NCBI RefSeq assembly: GCF_000420705.1
Contig: NZ_ATVL01000006.1
Coordinates: 806,267 to 870,266, forward strand
DNA from: Hymenobacter norwichensis DSM 15439
Lineage (GTDB): Bacteria > Bacteroidota > Bacteroidia > Cytophagales > Hymenobacteraceae
Direction: 5' to 3'
DNA length: 64,000 nucleotides
Positions 60,205 through 64,000 of this stretch are shown here, one piece after another. Made by a program: the position numbers and the translations under genes. Below the pieces are notes generated by a model, which had not been told where the DNA came from, searched no databases, and was given only the letters and a program-made list of their open reading frames with translations. Each line of letters starts with the position of its first letter. Positions within the stretch are counted from its first letter, which is position 1.

Positions 60205-61380
60205 TTGAGCGTGTTTGATGCGCCTGTTCTGTACGACGTAGTGATTGTGGGCGCCGGCCCGGCCGGTGCGGCTTGTGCGTTGGCCTTGCGCCACAGCGGT
60301 TTGCGGGTGGCACTGCTCGACAAAGGCCAGTTCCCGCGCGACAAAATCTGCGGCGACGCCATTCCTAGTCCTACGCTCAAGCATCTCGCCCGCCTAAGTC
60401 CCGCATACACTGCGGAGCTATATGAACTGCTGGCCCTGCACCGCGCCGATACTACGTATAGCCGTTTGTTGGCGCCCAACGGCCACGAGTTGCGCATCAA
60501 GTGGCACAACCCCGCCTTCAACAGTGCGCGCCTGCATTTTGATACCGCCCTGCTGACCCTCGTGCGCCGCCATACCACCACTGAAGTCCTGGAAAACTAC
60601 ACCGTCCGGAGCTTGCAGTCTGATGCGCTGGGTGTTACGCTGGTACCAGCCCTAAGTGCTCAGGCGCCATTGCAGGCGGCCCTAGTTATCGGCTGCGACG
60701 GCGCCAACTCAGTGGTGGCGCGCCATCTGCTGCCTTCAGCAGGGCTAGACCGGGCGCATCATTGCGCGGCCGTGCGCGCCTACTACCGTGGGGTGGCGGA
60801 AGCGCCCGAACATACTTCTGACTTCTATTTTCTGCGCGAATACCAAGCGGGCTACTGCTGGGTGTTTCCGGTAGGCAACGGGGTGTACAATGTGGGGTTC
60901 GGGGCCCTGTCCAGGGAAGTAGCCGCCCGCCGCCTCGACCTCAAGCATGAGTTGCGCGAGCTGCTGGCCACGCACCCACATCTGGCCCCGCGGTTCGCCG
61001 AGGCCGAAGCCCTCACGCCCATCACCGGATTCGGGCTGCCGCTGGGAGGGTCGGGACGTGCGGTGCATGGCGCCCGGCTGCTGCTGTGCGGTGATGCCGC
61101 TGCCCTCATCGACCCGCTGCAAGGCCACGGCATTGATAAAGCAGTGCACAGCGGTATTCTGGCGGCTGTGCAGGCACAGCGTTGCTTCCAGGCCCAGCGC
61201 TTCGACGCCGACTACCTGGCCCACTACGCGCAAGAAGTGGAACGCCTGATTGGCCGCGAACTAACGCAACGCTACCGGCTGATGCGGTTTCTGGCGGGTA
61301 AGGCGTGGCTGGTAAACCTGGCCGTAAGGGCTGCCCGCTGGCCTTGGCTGCGGCGCAAGTTGGTGCGGGCAGTAGGCTGA
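60205..61380 (+). CDS. Geranylgeranyl-reductase-type FAD-dependent oxidoreductase
   Basis: A 391-residue flavoprotein. The N-terminal FAD motif is VVIVGAGPAGAACALAL, followed by GQFPRDKICGDAIPS, GCDGANSVVARHL and CGDAAALIDPLQGHGIDKA, as in the geranylgeranyl reductase/p-hydroxybenzoate hydroxylase group. A C-terminal basic amphipathic helix may bind membrane. It could reduce isoprenoid or quinone-linked substrates. The start is TTG 60205 or GTG 60211. A TACCTTTG motif at 60200-60207 overlaps the first, so the GTG with a leaderless transcript is also possible. Confidence 0.87.
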   Translation: MSVFDAPVLYDVVIVGAGPAGAACALALRHSGLRVALLDKGQFPRDKICGDAIPSPTLKHLARLSPAYTAELYELLALHRADTTYSRLLAPNGHELRIKWHNPAFNSARLHFDTALLTLVRRHTTTEVLENYTVRSLQSDALGVTLVPALSAQAPLQAALVIGCDGANSVVARHLLPSAGLDRAHHCAAVRAYYRGVAEAPEHTSDFYFLREYQAGYCWVFPVGNGVYNVGFGALSREVAARRLDLKHELRELLATHPHLAPRFAEAEALTPITGFGLPLGGSGRAVHGARLLLCGDAAALIDPLQGHGIDKAVHSGILAAVQAQRCFQAQRFDADYLAHYAQEVERLIGRELTQRYRLMRFLAGKAWLVNLAVRAARWPWLRRKLVRAVG

Positions 61381-61569
61381 GAATAAGTGCGCTAGCTGGG
61401 CACGAAGCGGGTGGCAAAGCGCGTTGTGTAGGTGAGAGGATTTCGTTGCTACTTGGGTAACAGTCAATCCGTTTTCTTGCTTGCTGCATGGTGGCACGGA
61501 GTTGCGCCGGGGCCTACCGTTTGGTATATTCAGGAGGCATTATGCCGGTTGCCCGTCAGCTTTATACTT

Positions 61570-62340
61570 ATGCCAAATCATTTACAGAATTACTATACGC
61601 TGCTGGGCGTTCCGCATACGGCTACCCTAGCTGAAATAGAGCAGGCGTACCGTCGCATGCACGCCCGTATGTACCGCCGTGCCGCCGTGGACCCAGCCCA
61701 GAATGCTCGTCTGCAAGATGCTTATGAGGGGTTCCAGATTCTGGCCGACCCGCGCCGCCGTTGGGCCTACGACCGGCTGTTGCAGCAGGAACCCGAGTCA
61801 TTTGCGCCGCCTGTGCGCCCCCCTGATCCTACCAAGCTCATCATTGCCCGCGCCGCCCCCACGGCCCGCTGGGTGAACTGGGTGCTATTGGCCTGCTGCC
61901 TGCTTTTCGCGCTGGATTGGAGCCTGCCCTTGCGCGAGTTTGCCAACGAGGAAGTGCTGAGCCGACAGATAGTATCCGTGGGCTCGTCGGCCTCCAATCC
62001 CCAGATGGCCTACAACATCATCACGACTAATACCAAGTTCCGGCTACCTAGCGCCATTGCGCCCCGCGCCCGTGAAGGCCAGCGCCTGACGGTGTGGCAA
62101 ACGCCGCTGCTGCGGGTGGTGCGCCAGCTCAGTTCACCAACCTCTCCCGATGGGCCAGCCCCATTTCAGCCCTATGGCGGTGGCCTCTACAGCGGCCCTA
62201 TGGCGTTGCTGCCGGTTGCGCTGCTAGGGGTATCGGTGGTAGGAGTGCTACCCCGTCGCCCGCCTGAAGTGCGCGTAAATACGGCGGTGGTGGGTGTGCT
62301 GCTATGGGTAGTAGCGGTGGTTTTGCTGCTGCTGTTCTGA
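61570..62340 (+). CDS. J-domain-like membrane protein lacking HPD
   Basis: A 256-residue protein. Residues 5-70 follow the DnaJ J-domain pattern (NYYTLLGVPHTATLAEIEQA, DAYEGFQILADPRRRWAYDR) but the HPD tripeptide that stimulates Hsp70 is missing (YRRMHARMYRR at that place). Three membrane segments follow (about 100-120, 215-232, 235-255) with a soluble segment between. It is therefore a J-like protein, probably not a standard Hsp70 co-chaperone. The start at 61570 is directly before the domain. Confidence 0.82.
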   Translation: MPNHLQNYYTLLGVPHTATLAEIEQAYRRMHARMYRRAAVDPAQNARLQDAYEGFQILADPRRRWAYDRLLQQEPESFAPPVRPPDPTKLIIARAAPTARWVNWVLLACCLLFALDWSLPLREFANEEVLSRQIVSVGSSASNPQMAYNIITTNTKFRLPSAIAPRAREGQRLTVWQTPLLRVVRQLSSPTSPDGPAPFQPYGGGLYSGPMALLPVALLGVSVVGVLPRRPPEVRVNTAVVGVLLWVVAVVLLLLF

Positions 62341-62356
62341 TAGCAACCAAGCACGC

Positions 62357-62396
62357 AAAAGTCCCGACGCTGAACATAATTAGCGCCGGGCCTTTT
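62357..62396. terminator. Probable hairpin between convergent genes
   Basis: AAAAGTCCCGACGCT pairs with AGCGCCGGGCCTTTT with two mismatches around a ten-base loop; T4 follows on the plus strand. Confidence 0.6.
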
Positions 62397-62517
62397 GAGT
62401 TTCTTATAATAGCATCAGCTGCAATAGCCTGTCAGGCGTCCCCTGTCTTTGTTCCGCGCATCAAGCGGCGAAAGAGGCTGGGAGGGAGGATGCTCCGCCA
62501 GTACAAAAACCATACGC

Positions 62518-63309
62518 TTAGCCAATGCTGCGGACAACGCCGCCATCCACCCGAACCGAGGCGCCGTTGGTGGCGGAGGCCAGCGGGCTAGCCAGGTACG
62601 CTACCATGTTGGCTACTTCGTCGGTGGTGGCGAAGCGCTGGAGCAGGGAAGAAGGACGGGCGTTCTGGAAGAACTCTTTTTCGGCTTCCTGCTTGCTTTT
62701 GCCTTCAGCCGACATCTTCTGAATGAACTCATCCACGCCCTCCGAGGCCGTGGGGCCGGGCAGCACCGAATTGACGGTGACGGCGGTGCCCTTGGTGAGT
62801 TCGGCCAGGCCGCGGGCTACAGCTAGTTGCGCCGTTTTGGTGGTGCCATAATGAATCATTTCCTCCGGAATCTGGAGGGCCGACTCGCTGGAAATAAACA
62901 GGATGCGGCCCCAATTCTGTTTCAGCATAAGCGGGAAGTACTGGCGCGAAAGCCGAACGCCACTCAGCACATTTACCTCGAAAAACCGCAACCAGTCCTC
63001 GTCCGGAATTTCAGTGAAAGGCTTGGGGTCGAAGATGCCCACGTTGTTGACCAGAATATCTACGGTCGGCACTTCGCGAAGCAGGTTGTCAACTTCCTCC
63101 GCCTTGCCAAAATCAACGGCTACAGTGCGCACGTTGGCGGCGGGCGTTTCGGCGAGGATGGCGGTGCGGGCTTCCGTGAGGCGCGCTTCGGTGCGGCCGG
63201 TGATAATTACTTCGGCGCCTTCGGCGGCTAGCCGGCGCGCAATGGCCAGCCCAATGCCAGCCGTAGAGCCAGTAACCAGCGCTACTTTATTAGTGAGTTG
63301 CAGATCCAT
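62518..63309 (-). CDS. SDR-family oxidoreductase
   Basis: Classical short-chain dehydrogenase of 263 residues. Cofactor motif VTGSTAGIGLAIARRLA, NNVGIFDPKP (NNAG equivalent), active-site Ser in FISSESALQIP and YGTTKTA (Tyr-x3-Lys). The basic residues after the second strand (TGRTEARLTEA) favour NADPH. Substrate not evident. It is convergent with the J-like gene. Confidence 0.92.
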   Translation of the reverse strand: MDLQLTNKVALVTGSTAGIGLAIARRLAAEGAEVIITGRTEARLTEARTAILAETPAANVRTVAVDFGKAEEVDNLLREVPTVDILVNNVGIFDPKPFTEIPDEDWLRFFEVNVLSGVRLSRQYFPLMLKQNWGRILFISSESALQIPEEMIHYGTTKTAQLAVARGLAELTKGTAVTVNSVLPGPTASEGVDEFIQKMSAEGKSKQEAEKEFFQNARPSSLLQRFATTDEVANMVAYLASPLASATNGASVRVDGGVVRSIG

Positions 63310-63408
63310 GAGTGAAGAAGCGGGGTTGATAGAACATTGCCTAAACCCGCCGCCTCGGAATTTGTCTACTGAAGCGGTGATATTTTCTTGGTGTTCTAGC
63401 TGCCGCTC

Positions 63409-63720
63409 TTAGTCGAGAGTTGGTACAACGTGCAGGTCGGAGCTGGGTAGCACCTGCCGCAGGGTGTCTTCAAGGCAACGGGATACGCGGCACAGCACCA
63501 GCCGAACGTGGCGCCGCCGCAGGCGTTGCTGGCACGCCCAAAGCAGCCAAGCAGTGGTTGCGGACACGGTATCAAGCAAGCGGCAATCCACCCACACGGC
63601 CGGGGTGTTGCTGCGGCAGGCGCGGTCCAGATGTTCGGCCAGCGAGGCTTCGGAGGCTTTGCCCGGTGCCAGCACCAGCAGGTAGCGGTCCAGTACTATT
63701 TCGTTGTAGATAATCAACAC
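63409..63720 (-). CDS. STAS-domain protein (anti-sigma antagonist-like)
   Basis: A 103-residue single-domain protein with the STAS pattern: strand-helix order, WVDCRLLDTVSATTAWLL around the usual regulatory Ser (here VSAT with Ser and Thr), then VRLVLCRVS and a final strand. Such proteins bind anti-sigma factors or switch kinases. No kinase partner is adjacent. It lies 99 bp upstream of the SDR gene on the same strand. Confidence 0.72.
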   Translation of the reverse strand: MLIIYNEIVLDRYLLVLAPGKASEASLAEHLDRACRSNTPAVWVDCRLLDTVSATTAWLLWACQQRLRRRHVRLVLCRVSRCLEDTLRQVLPSSDLHVVPTLD

Positions 63721-64000
63721 AAGCGGACAGTAAAATGGTGATTAAGAGAGCAATACAAAGGTCATAAGATGGCGCTGGGGTTTATTCGGGGTAAGTACGG
63801 GTTGTGCAGGGCGCGCACTACGGAAATTCGGGCGTTGGAAATCCCGCGGCCTAAGAAATGCGGAGCGGTTTGGGCCTAGGGGGCAGCGGCGGCGTGGTGC
63901 GGTTTGCCGTGGCTGTGGCCAGCCGCAGTGGGCGGCGGCTATCCGTGCAAGTGCGGAGTTGGGTCTAGCGTAAAATACGTAATCTGGGCCGTAGAGGCGG
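63721..64000. other. Window end, no gene supported
   Basis: The last 280 bp contain no reading frame that looks coding and no hairpin I can support. A GTGATTAAG-like word at 63739 recalls the arms of the gap-filling repeats but has no visible partner. Confidence 0.35.

Noticed and set aside
1..64000. tRNA, rRNA, prophage or CRISPR elements
   Set aside because: None recognised by reading; a covariance-model search would be needed to exclude a small RNA gene.

Overview
The window looks like chromosome of a Bacteroidota bacterium of the Hymenobacter type. The genome is moderately GC-rich. Start codons lack Shine-Dalgarno sequences, and GTG starts are common. Promoters carry the Bacteroidota -7 element TAnnTTTG, usually as TACCTTTG or TACCTTCG. 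Lineage-typical families include DUF5723, DUF5916, DUF4097, an LptD-like assembly protein, an S16 with a long tail and a PorV-like envelope repertoire. Most of the window is ordinary core chromosome. I see no rRNA, tRNA, CRISPR array, transposase or phage genes.

Layout. 1-3.4 kb: a string of small membrane proteins behind a DUF4173 protein. 3.7-6 kb: bifunctional penicillin-binding protein 1A. 6-9.7 kb (minus strand): a secreted Kunitz-domain protein, a membrane-anchored unknown, a YfcH-type epimerase, and the pterin pair folE/queD. 10-14.4 kb: a secreted coiled-coil protein, a pyrophosphatase-like lipoprotein without its catalytic aspartates, and an M1 peptidase with a C-terminal beta-barrel-like domain. 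15-17.5 kb: the rpsP-rimM-trmD-rplS operon. 17.7-25.4 kb: desaturase, pseudouridine synthase, panB, LptD-like protein, cell-wall amidase and an MCE/MlaD protein. 25.5-32.6 kb: an acyl-CoA carboxylase beta subunit, a decayed AT-rich patch with two gene relics, DinB-like, GNAT, PoxB and SirB1-like genes. 32.8-36.9 kb: peroxiredoxin-like protein, phosphopantetheinyl transferase, WD40 protein, DivIVA protein and folB.

37-45.1 kb is the most interesting block. It holds an ECF sigma factor, an anti-sigma factor with a HEAT-repeat periplasmic part, three DUF4097-type secreted beta-repeat proteins with an alpha/beta hydrolase between them, then a BlaI repressor and a BlaR1-like M56 membrane protease that lacks the beta-lactam sensor domain. 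The BlaI promoter region has two tandem promoters, each with a palindromic operator exactly in its spacer, and a third operator downstream. Together these look like an envelope-stress module with two control layers.

45.4-63.7 kb: a DUF5916 outer-membrane protein, a frameshifted VOC gene, meaB, two tandem DUF5723 genes, a propeller protein, NUDIX hydrolase, L,D-transpeptidase, hydrolases, CRY-DASH, a geranylgeranyl-reductase-type flavoprotein, a J-like membrane protein without HPD, an SDR and a STAS protein.

A second cross-window signal is a set of seven long imperfect inverted repeats. Each fills the gap between two genes that run in the same direction, and four of them supply the stop codon of the upstream gene.
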